From: Lactiplantibacillus pentosus
GTDB lineage: Bacteria; Bacillota; Bacilli; Lactobacillales; Lactobacillaceae
Length of the DNA: 64,000 bases
Direction: 5' to 3'
Assembly: GCF_003641185.1 (NCBI RefSeq)
Contig: NZ_CP032757.1
Coordinates: 3,286,001 to 3,350,000 of the forward strand
A program made the position numbers and the translations under genes. Below, one piece after another: positions 38,456-47,014 of the stretch (the first letter of the stretch is position 1; every line of letters begins with the position of its first letter). Below the pieces are notes generated by a model that saw only the letters and a program-made list of their open reading frames with translations, searched no databases and was not told the DNA's origin.

Positions 38456-38842
38456 TTAATTTTTGGTCGTCGTTGCCGGTAGCTTACCACTAGCAAGTAG
38501 GTATTCTTGGAGGACCACTGCTTGGTTGTGAGTCTCGTCCTTAGCACCGAACAATAAAATCACCGGTTGTTTCGCCAATTGTTCAGCCACTTGCCGAATA
38601 AAGTCGGGCGTAATTGGGTTGGCATCCAGCTCTGCTTGATACTTTTTGACAAATTCAGGATACTTTTCTGGATCATGATTAAACCACTTCCGCAATTCCG
38701 TTGACGGTCCGATTTCTTTGACCCAATCATCTAGTTGCGCGTTGACCTTCGAGATACCACGTGGCCATAGCCGGTCGACCAGCAGCCGATAACCATCCGT
38801 ATCCACGGGTTTCGTATAGATTCGTTCTAACTTCAATTGCAT
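38456..38842 (-). CDS. DUF488 family protein
   Basis: 128-aa protein of the DUF488 group, marked by V-D-R-L-W-P-R-G near residues 23-30, W-x-K-E-I-G-P-S, and the L-L-F-G-A-K-D-E-T-H-N-Q-A segment near residue 94. The family is sometimes mislabelled uroporphyrin methyltransferase; its biochemistry is unknown. ATG 38842 is chosen because AAAGGAG lies 9 nt upstream, whereas the upstream in-frame ATGs precede or overlap that site. Confidence 0.85.
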   Translation of the reverse strand: MQLKLERIYTKPVDTDGYRLLVDRLWPRGISKVNAQLDDWVKEIGPSTELRKWFNHDPEKYPEFVKKYQAELDANPITPDFIRQVAEQLAKQPVILLFGAKDETHNQAVVLQEYLLASGKLPATTTKN

Positions 38843-38957
38843 CTTCATCCGCTCCTTTATAAGTCTCATCAACCACACTAATCTAAGCGTTTATCCGCCT
38901 TCATTATAACGCAGTTCGTTCGTTAATTAACCACCCAAAAATCCAACACTTACCAGC

Positions 38958-39926
38958 ATAGACATGTATGTATTGTGCTAGTTATTCTTAGGCATTAAAA
39001 CGTACCAATTCTTAAGTTCAAAGTCAGCCAGCTGAAACCCGCTGGGAACAGTGCGAGTTAGCGTAAACTTTCTGTTGTAGCTGCGTCCTAGTCCGGCTTC
39101 CAGGCATTCTGGGCAATGGCCGGAACGTGGTGGACACAGATTTAAGCCGATAAATCACGTCTTAAATACTGGTCTTTCACTAACCAAGCACAAGACGCTT
39201 GCTAAGTGAAATTTCACCACTGGGCCTTGCCCAGAATACCTTCCAGCCGGGATCCTATTCGAAAGGCGGATGTGTGCGGACCCAATTTTAAATGAACTGG
39301 TCGTTGATACTTGGTATACAGCCATTTTGACATTCCGCTGTAAGACTGGCCAATTTCTAGGTCAACTTGTCATATTTCGATTCTACAAAGAATCACAATA
39401 CTGAACGTTGTCTGGATTTGTCTAATCGTCTGAGCCGGCAAAGTCTGTATGTTAAACTCAAGGCAATTCTATCGACTAAATTCAAGGTTTGTCACCATTG
39501 TAATTAGTGAACAATCTTCACGCCATCTTACCAACATTTAAATGCTACAAATCAGTATAATATTGGTTTAAAAGTTTGCTCAAAGGACCAGTCATCCAAT
39601 GTTCAGTGGTCAATTGCACCCAGATAGGTGACCGTTCATCCGCCATTCGAGCGGGTTCCCGACTGTAGGGGCCGGCTGACAATGCTCAAGGGCGAAGTTC
39701 TTCTTGTCCGTGTGGTCTTCCCGGGCTAGAAGAAGACTCGTATTTGAAATTGCGCAGTGGTCTTCTGCGTGAGTTCAAATCGATGTCCGCCCTGTTCCAG
39801 CGTTGTCAGCCGGCCCCGGAAGTCGGACTAGGGCGCGCATCGGCTGACGAACAGGAATCCACCAACTGGCATGATTTAATCAGCTTTAATGCTAAAGAAT
39901 AACTAGCACACTGCGTACATGTATAA
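38958..39926 (-). repeat. Bipartite long-hairpin repeat, copy 3 (inverted), with clear terminal inverted repeats
   Basis: The longest and best-bounded copy, about 970 bp, in reverse orientation. The left end (38961-38999) and right end (39886-39923) are inverted repeats sharing TGTGCTAGTTATTCTT and GCATTAAA. Module B 39000-39290, linker, module A 39620-39860. In module A, GGGGCCGGCTG (39668-39678) pairs exactly with CAGCCGGCCCC (39807-39817). No ORF of note inside. Confidence 0.88.
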
Positions 39927-39953
39927 CCTGACCCAGCTAACCCCAATAAAACC

Positions 39954-39994
39954 GCAAAAAAATAGCGCTAAGAATTACCATGAATTCTTAGCGC
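39954..39994 (-). terminator. Terminator of the 40021 gene
   Basis: GCGCTAAGAATT (39965-39976) and AATTCTTAGCGC (39983-39994) form a perfect 12-bp stem with a 6-nt loop, followed on the minus strand by TATTTTTTT. Confidence 0.95.
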
Positions 39995-40020
39995 AACTTT
40001 GTGGTGTTTCAGCTGTGGCT

Positions 40021-40344
40021 CTAGCCTTCACCAACGACAACTTCAACTTGCCCCCGTTTGGGAACAAAATTAATGTTATAAATCGGTTCACGAAGGACTT
40101 TCTCATATTCTTCCAAAACATCTTGTGGTAGTGGCGTGTGTGCGGCCAATGCCTGCATGAGGTCATCGACAGAGTAGATATTTTCCATATCAATAAAAAT
40201 CCGCATGTTCCCCACCACATCATTGAGTAGTTCGGTTAAAATCGCATTGGGCTTGCCATTGCCGTCCGTGACAACGACTTGGTTACTGTCAACTTCTTTA
40301 TGGTCTATCTTGGTTAGCTTAACAATATCGAATACATTCAGCAT
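40021..40344 (-). CDS. Hypothetical protein, 107 aa
   Basis: Unrecognised. Acidic, soluble, mixed alpha/beta; a leucine-rich helix (A-I-L-T-E-L-L-N-D-V-V) near the middle and a strand-rich C-terminus (V-E-V-V-V-G-E). A GGAGGG site lies 7 nt from ATG and a dedicated terminator follows, so it is a real monocistronic gene. MutY lies 90 bp upstream on the same strand. Confidence 0.75.
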   Translation of the reverse strand: MLNVFDIVKLTKIDHKEVDSNQVVVTDGNGKPNAILTELLNDVVGNMRIFIDMENIYSVDDLMQALAAHTPLPQDVLEEYEKVLREPIYNINFVPKRGQVEVVVGEG

Positions 40345-40434
40345 GCGCGACCCTCCGTCACAATATTAATTTGGCTATATTCTACCACAACCATAGCATA
40401 TCTGAGGGCTGAAAGGTATTTAATGTTTACGGAA

Positions 40435-41535
40435 TCAATCACTCAAATATCGCGTAAAAATCTTCTCCTGGACCTTAGGCATCGGTAATTGCTGCCGTTC
40501 TGCAGTTGTCACCGCCTTGCCCGCAAAGTATGCTAAGTCACCTAACATAACTTCGCCACCCACCCCTTGGATCGTCCATTTTTGGTGGGTAAACGTATGG
40601 GTCACGGGGCGTTTGTCCAGATAGTGCGCCGTCAAAGTTAAGCGATACTCTTGTTTAAAATAGGTCTCGACTGCCGCAACTAAATCAGCCGGCTGATAAT
40701 CCTCATCCAAGTCCAGCTCTTCAATTGGAATCAAGGGAACCGTCCATAGATTTGCTAACATACCATTGCTGGGCCGCTGCGTCATCAACCAGTGGTCCTG
40801 CATTTGAGCGAGCACCGCGACGTAAGCGATTGGCTTGGGCCGGGGCTTCTTCGTCTTGACGGGATACGCCAACTCGTCACCATCCAAATACGCTTGATTG
40901 AATCGTTTGACGGGTGAATGCGCACTGTCTGGCTGGCGAGCCGTCATGTAACTAGACCCTAAATCCATGATTGCCTGGTTAAAATCGCCTGGCCGGTCGT
41001 GCGGTATAATCCGACTAATGACTTGCTCAAATAACGCACGGGTCTGCGGTTTGGCAATATCCGCGTCGATTTTTAATAAGCGGCTAAAGACACGGTACGC
41101 ATTACCATCAACGGCCGGTACCGGCTCATTAAAAGCGATACTGGCAATCGCGCCCGCCGTGTAGGGGCCAATCCCAATCAGGTCCGTCAACGCTGCGGCT
41201 GTACGTGGCCACTGCCCATCATAATCTGTCAGCAGCTGGTTGGCACACCGTTGCATGTTCCGCACACGTGAGTAGTAACCGAGCCCTTCCCACGCCTTCA
41301 ATAATTGGGATTCTGGGGCGGCTGCCAAATCGGCGATGGTTGGAAATAGGGTCATGAAACGCTGATAGTACGGGATCACCGTTTGAACTTGCGTCTGTTG
41401 TAGCATGATCTCCGATACCCAGACGTGATAGGGCTCATGGTCATGGCGCCACGGCAAGTCCCGGCCTTCTTCATCAAACCAAGCCAGTAGCGTTGTTTGA
41501 AAATCCTTAATGGTTGCTGCATCCCACTCAATCAT
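40435..41535 (-). CDS. mutY: A/G-specific adenine DNA glycosylase, Fe-S-cluster-less form
   Basis: 366 aa. Removes adenine mispaired with 8-oxoguanine. The N-terminal glycosylase domain has catalytic Glu42 (S-E-I-M-L-Q-Q-T-Q) and Asp143 after the helix-hairpin-helix (G-I-G-P-Y-T-A-G-A at 121-129). The four cysteines that bind the [4Fe-4S] cluster in most MutY are replaced: Met197, Ser204, Ser207, Asn213. The C-terminal NUDIX-like 8-oxoG recognition domain (from about residue 230) is intact. Loss of the cluster is known from lactic acid bacteria, which need little iron. GGAGGA precedes ATG. Confidence 0.95.
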   Translation of the reverse strand: MIEWDAATIKDFQTTLLAWFDEEGRDLPWRHDHEPYHVWVSEIMLQQTQVQTVIPYYQRFMTLFPTIADLAAAPESQLLKAWEGLGYYSRVRNMQRCANQLLTDYDGQWPRTAAALTDLIGIGPYTAGAIASIAFNEPVPAVDGNAYRVFSRLLKIDADIAKPQTRALFEQVISRIIPHDRPGDFNQAIMDLGSSYMTARQPDSAHSPVKRFNQAYLDGDELAYPVKTKKPRPKPIAYVAVLAQMQDHWLMTQRPSNGMLANLWTVPLIPIEELDLDEDYQPADLVAAVETYFKQEYRLTLTAHYLDKRPVTHTFTHQKWTIQGVGGEVMLGDLAYFAGKAVTTAERQQLPMPKVQEKIFTRYLSD

Positions 41536-41602
41536 TGCGTTCCTCCAAAAAAGGCCCGGTGCTTCGTCATCCGAAGTCCGCGGCCGTTATCGTTCTAAGT
41601 TA

Positions 41603-41968
41603 TTAATCTAACGTATGTGCAAGGTCAACTAACGTCTTTTCATAATGGTCAGTGACACTTTCATCCTGAAAATCAGCGTTAAATACCGCTAATGTCAGAT
41701 ACTCTGGATATTTTAAAATCACGGTTGCTAATTGATTATTGATTTCTGGGTACTTGTCATCCTCGTTGTTCAAAATATCCAAACTAGCTTGGTAACAGAC
41801 GTTCGCTAAAAATAAGTAATCAACAAAATAATTAAATCCCGGTTCGTTCTTTAATTCAAAATGCGCCTCAACATCCACCGTTTCCTTAATATTGGTTAAA
41901 TACTTCGTTACGATTTCTTGATACTGACGCAACAACTCCGCCTTTGCTTCTGCATGTACCGCTGCCAT
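41603..41968 (-). CDS. Hypothetical protein, 121 aa
   Basis: Unrecognised all-helical acidic protein (pI clearly low), no membrane segment and no metal motif. A central Y-F-V-D-Y-L-F-L-A-N stretch and a C-terminal D-L-A-H-T-L-D. It has a GTGGGGA site before ATG and lies between mutY and the Imm5-like gene on the same strand with 34 nt to the latter, so it may be co-transcribed with it. Confidence 0.7.
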   Translation of the reverse strand: MAAVHAEAKAELLRQYQEIVTKYLTNIKETVDVEAHFELKNEPGFNYFVDYLFLANVCYQASLDILNNEDDKYPEINNQLATVILKYPEYLTLAVFNADFQDESVTDHYEKTLVDLAHTLD

Positions 41969-42002
41969 AAGTTATCCCCACCTAATTTGATCTCTGTGAA
42001 GA

Positions 42003-42509
42003 TTATAGCATACGACGTAATCCTTGCTGGATATTTGCAGCCAGTCCAGCTAATTGCTCATACTGCCATTGACGTTCAGCAGTAACTGCCGCTGCATTGT
42101 TCGGCTGTGTTAAATTAATCAACTTGATTGCTTGGTCGGAAGCTCGCAAGGCATTTTCATCCGCATCCGCAGATGCCACGGCCCACCGGACACAGTCCAA
42201 TGCTGCCGCACCAATCGAGCTGGTCGTATTGGCCGCTAACTTCGAGAGGCGAGCCAGTGCTTGCCGCACCTGATAGCCGCTCACTAAGTTCACTTGCCAG
42301 AGCTCATTGGCATCGATTGCCAACCGTAACTGCCGATCATATTTCTGTTGGTCATCAACATATTGCAAGGCCTTCTTGGCGATAATCAACGCCCATTTGG
42401 CCAATTGTTGTTGTGAGAGTTCACCAGTCAAAGCTTCGATTTGGGCCCGTATTCCAGGGTCATCGTCAATCTCAATCTTAGGGTGACTCGGTCTAAAACC
42501 TTCCGTCAT
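42003..42509 (-). CDS. Putative Imm5-like immunity-type protein
   Basis: 168-aa helical protein. The segment A-A-L-D-C-V-R-W-A-V-A-S-A-D-A-D-E followed by A-E-R-Q-W-Q-Y-E-Q-L resembles the Imm5-like domain found in predicted polymorphic-toxin immunity proteins, where A-A-x-x-x-A-R-W-A and E-R-x-W-Q are recurrent. No toxin gene is nearby, so an orphan immunity or another role is possible. ATG 42509 has an AGGA site 7 nt upstream; the in-frame GTG before it is less likely. Confidence 0.55.
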   Translation of the reverse strand: MTEGFRPSHPKIEIDDDPGIRAQIEALTGELSQQQLAKWALIIAKKALQYVDDQQKYDRQLRLAIDANELWQVNLVSGYQVRQALARLSKLAANTTSSIGAAALDCVRWAVASADADENALRASDQAIKLINLTQPNNAAAVTAERQWQYEQLAGLAANIQQGLRRML

Positions 42510-42690
42510 CACGCATTCCTACTTTCTTACAAATCCGACAACAAAACGACACAACTATCGAAAAATGGTGTTACTCAACTTTCGATAGGATTAAATTGTA
42601 CCAGAAATCCGCCGAAGATGTGAGTATCTGATTCCAGATTTCGCAAAAAATTTACAATTTTTTGTAACCGTTTCATTATCCCTTATAGCA

Positions 42691-42733
42691 ACGAAAAGAA
42701 CGACCTACCGATAACTACCGGTCAGCCGTTCTG
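42691..42733 (-). terminator. Terminator of the hsp20 gene
   Basis: AGAACG-C-ACCG pairs with CGGT-G-CGTTCT (42697-42732) with two mismatches, then TTTTCG on the minus strand. Confidence 0.82.
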
Positions 42734-42742
42734 TGAAACAAA

Positions 42743-43186
42743 TTATTGAATTTCAATGTGGTGCGTATCGGCAGCCGCTTTCTTCGGCAAGGTCAATTGT
42801 AAAACACCATTTTCATAACGTGCTTCGACCTTATCAACATCGACGTCTGGTAATGAGTACTGCCGACCGAACCGTCCCGTTTGACGTTCACTGGCAATGA
42901 TATTACCATCCTTGTCGCTCTCATCACTGATACTGTCGCGTTTTACGGCAATTGATAATGTCCCATCACGATACTTCAAGGCAATATCTTGCTTATTGAT
43001 CCCAGGAACATCAACTTTCATCGTATACTGGTCATCAGTTTCCTTAATATCAGTCTTCAATACTGAGCCGTGGGAACCAACATTCAAGAATGAGCGGCCT
43101 AAGCCATTAACTAAATCATCCATCTTAGTCCAGTCATTCAACCGATCGAATAAATCATTGTGCCAATTCATCATTTCATTAGCCAT
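42743..43186 (-). CDS. Small heat-shock protein, Hsp20 family
   Basis: 147-aa ATP-independent chaperone. The alpha-crystallin domain spans about residues 42-140 (V-D-V-P-G-I near 54, G-V-L-Q-L-T-L-P-K near 127), and the C-terminal I-E-I anchor motif closes the chain. It binds unfolding proteins and forms oligomers. AAAGGGTGA precedes ATG. A CIRCE operator about 68 bp upstream places it in the HrcA regulon. It corresponds in type to the L. plantarum Hsp18-class proteins. Confidence 0.95.
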   Translation of the reverse strand: MANEMMNWHNDLFDRLNDWTKMDDLVNGLGRSFLNVGSHGSVLKTDIKETDDQYTMKVDVPGINKQDIALKYRDGTLSIAVKRDSISDESDKDGNIIASERQTGRFGRQYSLPDVDVDKVEARYENGVLQLTLPKKAAADTHHIEIQ

Positions 43187-43221
43187 TATGCAATCACCCT
43201 TTCAACTTGTTTACAGTTTTA

Positions 43222-43280
43222 ATCATAAGCAGTTTCATCAAAATTGCAACAATTTAGCACTCTAACACATCGAGTGCTAA
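43222..43280 (-). promoter_or_regulatory. hsp20 promoter with perfect CIRCE operator
   Basis: TTAGCACTC-N9-GAGTGCTAA at 43254-43280 is an exact CIRCE inverted repeat, the HrcA binding site. The promoter next to it is TTGCAA (43244-43249), 16 nt, TATGAT (43222-43227). CIRCE lies directly upstream of the -35, a less common position than downstream of the start. It also abuts the stop codon of the next gene (43281). Confidence 0.95.
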
Positions 43281-43619
43281 TCAGTCGACTCGATACGCTT
43301 GCATATCGACTGGAATCACACGGACCATTTTGTGCGGTGTGATCGTCATTGCCTGCGTGGTCGTTTTGCGCGGCCAACTGGATTGCGGCCGATCAGCCAA
43401 CTCGATACCAACGAGCATCCGAATCCGGTCCAGAATATCCGCGACCCCAAACGCATTGTCACCCTGATTGAACGAAGTCTGCAACATATTAATTGCCACG
43501 TGTAGGTGCTGATCATGGAAACTAAAGGTCACTGGCACAAATACCAACTCAGCGGGCGCCAACTGCTCTTGTGCTAATGCGGCGTCCAATTGTGCCATGA
43601 ATGTTGTAAATTGATCCAT
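43281..43619 (-). CDS. Hypothetical protein, 112 aa
   Basis: Unrecognised soluble protein. N-terminal helix M-D-Q-F-T-T-F-M-A-Q-L-D-A-A, then strands (E-L-V-F-V-P-V-T-F-S-F-H-D-Q-H-L-H-V-A-I). ATG 43619 follows GGGGGTGAC, so the longer frame from 43637 is not used. Its stop touches the CIRCE element of hsp20, so read-through into hsp20 is possible. Confidence 0.72.
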   Translation of the reverse strand: MDQFTTFMAQLDAALAQEQLAPAELVFVPVTFSFHDQHLHVAINMLQTSFNQGDNAFGVADILDRIRMLVGIELADRPQSSWPRKTTTQAMTITPHKMVRVIPVDMQAYRVD

Positions 43620-43827
43620 ACACGTCACCCCCATCATTGATTAGGGCTATTATACTGCATGGACCGGGGAACAGCCATTGTTATGAAATCTGGATTGCAG
43701 CCAACTGCGACCGCGTTTGCGGGCTGTTATGACACTGGCCGTTCTAACCCATGATTGCGGCACCAAGTCAAGCTGGACTGAGCATAGGCCCCTTCCCGAA
43801 TCAGCACCACAACTGATTTTACGGCAA

Positions 43828-43858
43828 ATAAAAAGAGCAGGACCTAAGTCCCACTCTT
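43828..43858 (-). terminator. Terminator of the 47-aa gene
   Basis: AAGAGCAGGAC pairs with GTCCCACTCTT around 4 nt, then TTTTTATTT on the minus strand. Confidence 0.85.
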
Positions 43859-43880
43859 CACTGAAGAATAACGCTAATAA

Positions 43881-44024
43881 TTAACTGTTAGATAACTTTT
43901 TAGCATCTTCATCGATCGTTTCGAAACCGGAAACGCCACTCTTCTTCTTTGGATGCTTTGCACGTTCTTCTTCGGCTTTTTGAATCATAGCCTTTTTTTG
44001 TTCCTTGCTAAGCTTTTGTGCCAT
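43881..44024 (-). CDS. Small charged protein, 47 aa
   Basis: Begins M-A-Q-K-L-S-K-E-Q-K-K-A-M-I and is dominated by Lys and Glu, with a P-K-K-K-S-G-V-S-G-F-E-T motif in the middle. GAGGCG lies 7 nt before ATG and a clean terminator follows 23 nt after the stop, so it is a genuine short gene. High charge and lack of hydrophobic core suggest an unstructured or nucleic-acid-associated protein; function unknown. Confidence 0.75.
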   Translation of the reverse strand: MAQKLSKEQKKAMIQKAEEERAKHPKKKSGVSGFETIDEDAKKLSNS

Positions 44025-44190
44025 GATTATCGCCTCTTTTATCTTGGACGGCGAAGACTAATCTTCGCTACATGTTCATTATAGGTCTAAATTCAAAAAG
44101 TGGCACAATTTTTATCCAACTTTTTTGAAACTGCTTACTTGCATTCTGTAATTATAAAGTTTACAGTTAAGTTGTTCAGGAGGGGATTAC

Positions 44191-44829
44191 ATGTCAAAAG
44201 TACTAATCTTAGGGGCAGCGGGCCAAATTGCCCGGCTAGCCGAACAACAATTACTGGCCGAAACCGACAATGAACTGACACTTTACTTACGTCATAGCGA
44301 GCGGGTCGCGGCCTTAAAATCGGAGCGGGTCACGATTATTGATGGTGACACCACTGACGAGTCCAAATTGACACAGGCCATGGCTGGTCAGGATGTCGTT
44401 TACGCAAACTTAGCTGGTCAAAATATCAAGCAACAAGCTGAAACGATTTTAGCTGCGATGCATACGACCGGTCTCAAACGGCTCATTTGGATCTCAACCT
44501 TAGGGATTTACGATGAAGTGCCGGGCAAGTTCGGGGAATGGAACAACGCCACCTTGGGCGATTACCTAACCCGCTATTACGCGGCCGCCGAAGTCTTGGA
44601 AAATTCCGACCTCGACTACACCATCATTCGGCCAGCCTGGTTAACGAATAAAGACGAGATTGATTACGAAACGACCCAGCGTCACGACGCCTTCAAGGGG
44701 ACCGAGGTCTCACGCAAGAGTATTGCAGCGCTCGTGGTCAAGTTGATTCAAGACCCAACTAACAGTGTTCGCGCTTCATTAGGCGTCAACAAGCCGAATA
44801 CTGATGGGGATAAACCAGCTTGGTATTGA
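44191..44829 (+). CDS. NAD(P)H-binding SDR-type protein
   Basis: 212 aa. Rossmann motif G-A-A-G-Q-I-A near residues 8-14 and the core strand W-I-S-T-L-G-I-Y near residue 101 match the NAD(P)-binding NmrA/YwnB-like group. A tyrosine-lysine active pair is not evident; the D-Y-L-T-R-Y-Y segment may substitute. An AGGAGGGG site precedes ATG. Monocistronic, strong terminator. Likely a redox-sensing or reductase protein; substrate unknown. Confidence 0.82.
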   Translation: MSKVLILGAAGQIARLAEQQLLAETDNELTLYLRHSERVAALKSERVTIIDGDTTDESKLTQAMAGQDVVYANLAGQNIKQQAETILAAMHTTGLKRLIWISTLGIYDEVPGKFGEWNNATLGDYLTRYYAAAEVLENSDLDYTIIRPAWLTNKDEIDYETTQRHDAFKGTEVSRKSIAALVVKLIQDPTNSVRASLGVNKPNTDGDKPAWY

Positions 44830-44887
44830 GCTTAATGACCATCCAATTCGACGTGTGCGATTAATCAAATTAGCGAACACCGATTCA

Positions 44888-44943
44888 AAAAACTAAAGGA
44901 CCTGCGAAGCCGTCATCAACCGGTCGCAGGTCCTTTAGTTTTA
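44888..44943. terminator. Strong bidirectional terminator
   Basis: AAAACTAAAGGACCTGCGA (44889-44907) and its exact complement (44924-44942) form a 19-bp stem around a 16-nt loop. Confidence 0.95.
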
Positions 44944-45344
44944 AGCTGCGTGCCGCAAAGTTAGTTAGATAAGCCGCCGCGCCATCTCCAAATAGCTAGT
45001 TAGCTGGAGCTGGGACCATCCAAGTGAATGTCAAATCCACTGGCGCACTAAAAGTACTAGTATTTAGAAATTTGTAGCCACCACAAGCGAACCACTAACA
45101 TTGTTTTTATGAGAAAAATTAGAATATCTCAATAACAAACTGACGTCCATCGCCAATTAACTGACTAATATCAAGTCATATCGGCATCCACTTTCTCACA
45201 CGTATCTCATTAAAAAATCAGCCGCTAAAGCGCGTCAAATCACGGGTCTTTACGATTGACGCCTGCCAATACCCGTGTTAAATTGTAGACTCAATTTGAA
45301 AATAACCGGCGATTAATGCGTCAGTTTTCAAGGAGGGTTTCATC
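44944..45344. other. Intergenic region with no supported gene
   Basis: 400 nt without ORF, tRNA, repeat copy or clear hairpin. The last 60 nt supply the promoter region and AAGGAGGG site of the acetyltransferase gene. Confidence 0.5.
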
Positions 45345-45803
45345 GTGAATTTAACATGGTACGTTAAGCAATTTACTGGTCTAACCACGACCCAACTACA
45401 TGATATTTACCAACTACGCGCTAAAACATTTGTTAAGGAACAGTCGCGGTCTTATCAGGATCCCGACGACACTGACTTGACGGCGCGCCACGTCTTTGCC
45501 TACGATCATGGTCGCTTAGTGGCTTACGCGCGCATCTATGAGCATGCGGGCATCGTCTCGTTTGGCCGCATCACAACTGACAGCGACTACCGGGGAACCG
45601 GCCTTGGCAAGCAACTGATGAACCACGTCATGGCCATTCTAAAAGTCCATTATCGCGATGCGACTATCGAAATCGACGCTCAGACCCAGGTGCGCAAGTT
45701 TTATGAAAAATTCGGGCTGATTGCTGAAGGCCAGCCTTACACGGACTTGGGCGCTGAGGTCATCAAGATGCACGCCCCCGCCAAAAAGCTGGTGTTGGCG
45801 TAG
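45345..45803 (+). CDS. ElaA-type GNAT acetyltransferase
   Basis: 152-aa acyl-CoA N-acetyltransferase. The CoA-binding motif A is F-G-R-I-T-T-D-S-D-Y-R-G-T-G-L-G-K (residues 73-89), with Q-T-Q-V-R-K-F-Y-E-K-F-G near residue 106 typical of ElaA. The N-terminal L-R-A-K-T-F-V-K-E-Q is also family-typical. Start is GTG after AAGGAGGG. Acceptor unknown. Confidence 0.9.
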   Translation: MNLTWYVKQFTGLTTTQLHDIYQLRAKTFVKEQSRSYQDPDDTDLTARHVFAYDHGRLVAYARIYEHAGIVSFGRITTDSDYRGTGLGKQLMNHVMAILKVHYRDATIEIDAQTQVRKFYEKFGLIAEGQPYTDLGAEVIKMHAPAKKLVLA

Positions 45804-45828
45804 CACCGCACCCTTAATACTAACAATC

Positions 45829-45874
45829 AAAATGGCGAACCAATGAGCACACTACTCAAGGTTCGCCATTTTTA
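45829..45874. terminator. Bidirectional terminator
   Basis: AAAATGGCGAACC (45829-45841) and GGTTCGCCATTTT (45860-45872) form a perfect 13-bp stem between convergent genes. Confidence 0.93.
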
Positions 45875-45884
45875 GTTAATTCAG

Positions 45885-46799
45885 TTAGTTAAGCGGGTCA
45901 CTGCGATATTGTTGCAAGATGTAGATAGCAACAATCACCAATAATGAACCGAGAATTTCAATCCAGCTCACCTGCAAGTTCAAGAAGATGATACTTAGCA
46001 CAAAGGTGACAACTGGTTGGACCGCATCCACGATGCTGACGACTGCGGATGGCGCATACTGCAAACTGTGCAGTAATGATAAGAATGCAAAAATCGTCCC
46101 AATCAACACGATGGCCCCAATCGAAGTAACCAAGGTCGGCGTGATTTTAGGCGCTCCAACCCAGATTGGATGATATAGGTTGAACAGAATTCCGGCAATC
46201 AGCGTTCCCCAACCAAGGATCACGACTGGTGAGTTTTCCGCAACGATTTTCCGTGGTAACACCACGTATAACGCGGCCGTCACCCCGGATAGAATCCCCC
46301 AGATGAGAGCATCCGTTGGAATTGCTAATTCATGAATGTTACCCTTTGTAATCGCTAAGAAGACCCCCAGTAGCGAGACGCCAAACGCGATCAGATCAGT
46401 TCGTAAGGGCAGTTCCTTTTTAAATACCAGCGTTCCTAGCACGATAAATAGTGGACTCAGGTATTGTAAAATCGTGGCAGCCGCCGCAGTCCCCTTCTCA
46501 ATACTAATATAGAACGTGTACATGTTCGCCATTAGGCCTAACGTTGCGTACGCAACTAGTTGCCCAATCGAAGCCCAGGATTTAAACACCTTAAAAATCT
46601 GGGTTCCACGTTGCACGAAACCAATCGCTAACAAGATGATACCAGCGGATAACGTCCGCACTGAAAGAAACCAGTCAGCCGGAATCGCCTGATTTTGGGA
46701 AACAAATTGCATGACCGTTCCCGAGATTCCCCAAAGCGTAGATGCGAGCATCGCCCACATAATGCCTTTCATGTAACGGCTAGTTGTCGTATTTTTCAA
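45885..46799 (-). CDS. EamA-family DMT transporter
   Basis: 304 aa with ten membrane helices in two EamA repeats; the second starts near residue 163. The N-terminal W-A-M-L-A-S-T-L-W-G-I-S-G and the helix 9 P-V-V-T-F-V-L-S-I are typical of RhaT/YcbK-like drug/metabolite transporters. Start is TTG 46799 after GAGGTAGAG. Substrate unknown; many relatives export amino acids or metabolites. Confidence 0.88.
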   Translation of the reverse strand: MKNTTTSRYMKGIMWAMLASTLWGISGTVMQFVSQNQAIPADWFLSVRTLSAGIILLAIGFVQRGTQIFKVFKSWASIGQLVAYATLGLMANMYTFYISIEKGTAAAATILQYLSPLFIVLGTLVFKKELPLRTDLIAFGVSLLGVFLAITKGNIHELAIPTDALIWGILSGVTAALYVVLPRKIVAENSPVVILGWGTLIAGILFNLYHPIWVGAPKITPTLVTSIGAIVLIGTIFAFLSLLHSLQYAPSAVVSIVDAVQPVVTFVLSIIFLNLQVSWIEILGSLLVIVAIYILQQYRSDPLN

Positions 46800-46962
46800 T
46801 TTAGCTCTACCTCAATTTAATTAATGGCAATATTATACCGGGACTAAATTAAAACTCACTGAAAATTACCTTTTGTTTATTAGCAAGATTCGGCCAGATT
46901 TATCATAATTACCGCAGTCAACCGTCTACAGCGGTCAATACCGAACATTTTAAGAAAAGTTA

Positions 46963-47003
46963 AAGTTAAACCAGTCTGTTTGCTTGCTTCAGACTGGTTC
47001 AAC
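46963..47003. other. Stem-loop of uncertain role
   Basis: AACCAGTCTG at about 46969-46978 pairs with CAGACTGGTT at 46990-46999, flanked by partial AGTT/AACT pairing. There is no T-run adjacent on the plus strand and only TTTAAC on the minus strand, so termination is possible but weak. Confidence 0.4.
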
Positions 47004-47014
47004 TCATCAGTAAT

